A DNA stretch of 22,294 nt from contig CANROV010000010.1 of NCBI GenBank assembly GCA_947632315.1, forward strand, positions 1 through 22,294, in the 5' to 3' direction. Made by a program: the position numbers and the translations under genes. This document shows, piece after piece, positions 22,238 through 22,294 of the stretch (the stretch's first letter is position 1; the number at the start of each line of letters is the position of its first letter). Source of the stretch: Candidatus Gastranaerophilales bacterium (GTDB taxonomy: Bacteria > Cyanobacteriota > Vampirovibrionia > Gastranaerophilales > Gastranaerophilaceae). Below the pieces are notes generated by a model. That model was not told where the DNA came from. It saw only the letters and a list, made by a program, of their open reading frames with translations, and did no database searches.

Positions 22238-22294
22238 TGGAATTAAGTTTAAAAAACATATAATTTAATCTTTTAATCCGCCTGATAATATATC

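Overview
The window comes from a strongly AT-rich bacterial chromosome. A TolC-type outer-membrane factor with a MacA-type adaptor implies a diderm (two-membrane) cell. Most genes are single-copy housekeeping genes, packed tightly and often overlapping. I see no phage, transposase, CRISPR array, tRNA or rRNA. The character (low GC, diderm, small hypothetical proteins, NanE/ROK pair, HEAT-like and LysM proteins) would fit an uncultured host-associated lineage such as the non-photosynthetic cyanobacterial relatives (Gastranaerophilales/Melainabacteria). That placement is inference; other low-GC diderms are possible.

Layout. (1) 1-1834, + strand: 3' part of murG, then folC with an ATGA overlap, closed by a bidirectional terminator shared with the convergent pair 1887-2849 (a membrane-anchored HSP20-like protein and an unknown small protein). 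(2) 2850-3162: a 313-base AT-rich spacer, then a HEAT-like small protein with its own terminator and a LysM membrane protein with its own promoter. (3) 4196-7729, - strand: one compact operon from a near-consensus promoter, gmk-coaBC-nif3-like-secreted unknown-rsmD. (4) 7823-8323, +: a GNAT acetyltransferase, convergent with (5) 8310-13437, -: a tripartite efflux operon, tolC-macA-macB ATPase-macB permease (broken by a frame-changing lesion), ending in a uracil-DNA-glycosylase-like gene. (6) 13504-15735, -: an ornithine-cyclodeaminase-family gene interrupted by a 10-G tract, a ParB/sulfiredoxin-like DGRHR protein and a DedA/VTT membrane protein. (7) 15789-18591, +: nanE and a ROK kinase, a membrane-anchored parvulin and a coiled-coil unknown. 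(8) 18592-22183, -: an OmpR-type response regulator, its histidine kinase, tadA and a TIGR02757-family gene.

How the genes work together. The gmk operon joins nucleotide and coenzyme A synthesis to rRNA methylation. The tolC-macAB operon would build a MacAB-TolC-like exporter, but as sequenced the permease is truncated after its second membrane helix. NanE and the ROK kinase form a short amino-sugar (ManNAc/ManNAc-6-P) module without a lyase in view. The regulator and kinase form one two-component system with no obvious target in the window.

Most notable: two genes are interrupted in ways that can be reconstructed at base level, a G10 tract in the cyclodeaminase gene (one G from an open frame) and a short deletion in the MacB permease. 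Three genes have a -10 element 6-7 bases before the ATG and no Shine-Dalgarno, suggesting leaderless mRNAs. Two terminator-like hairpins lie inside the coding sequence of the convergent neighbour. I did not find evidence of an entirely new multi-gene system.
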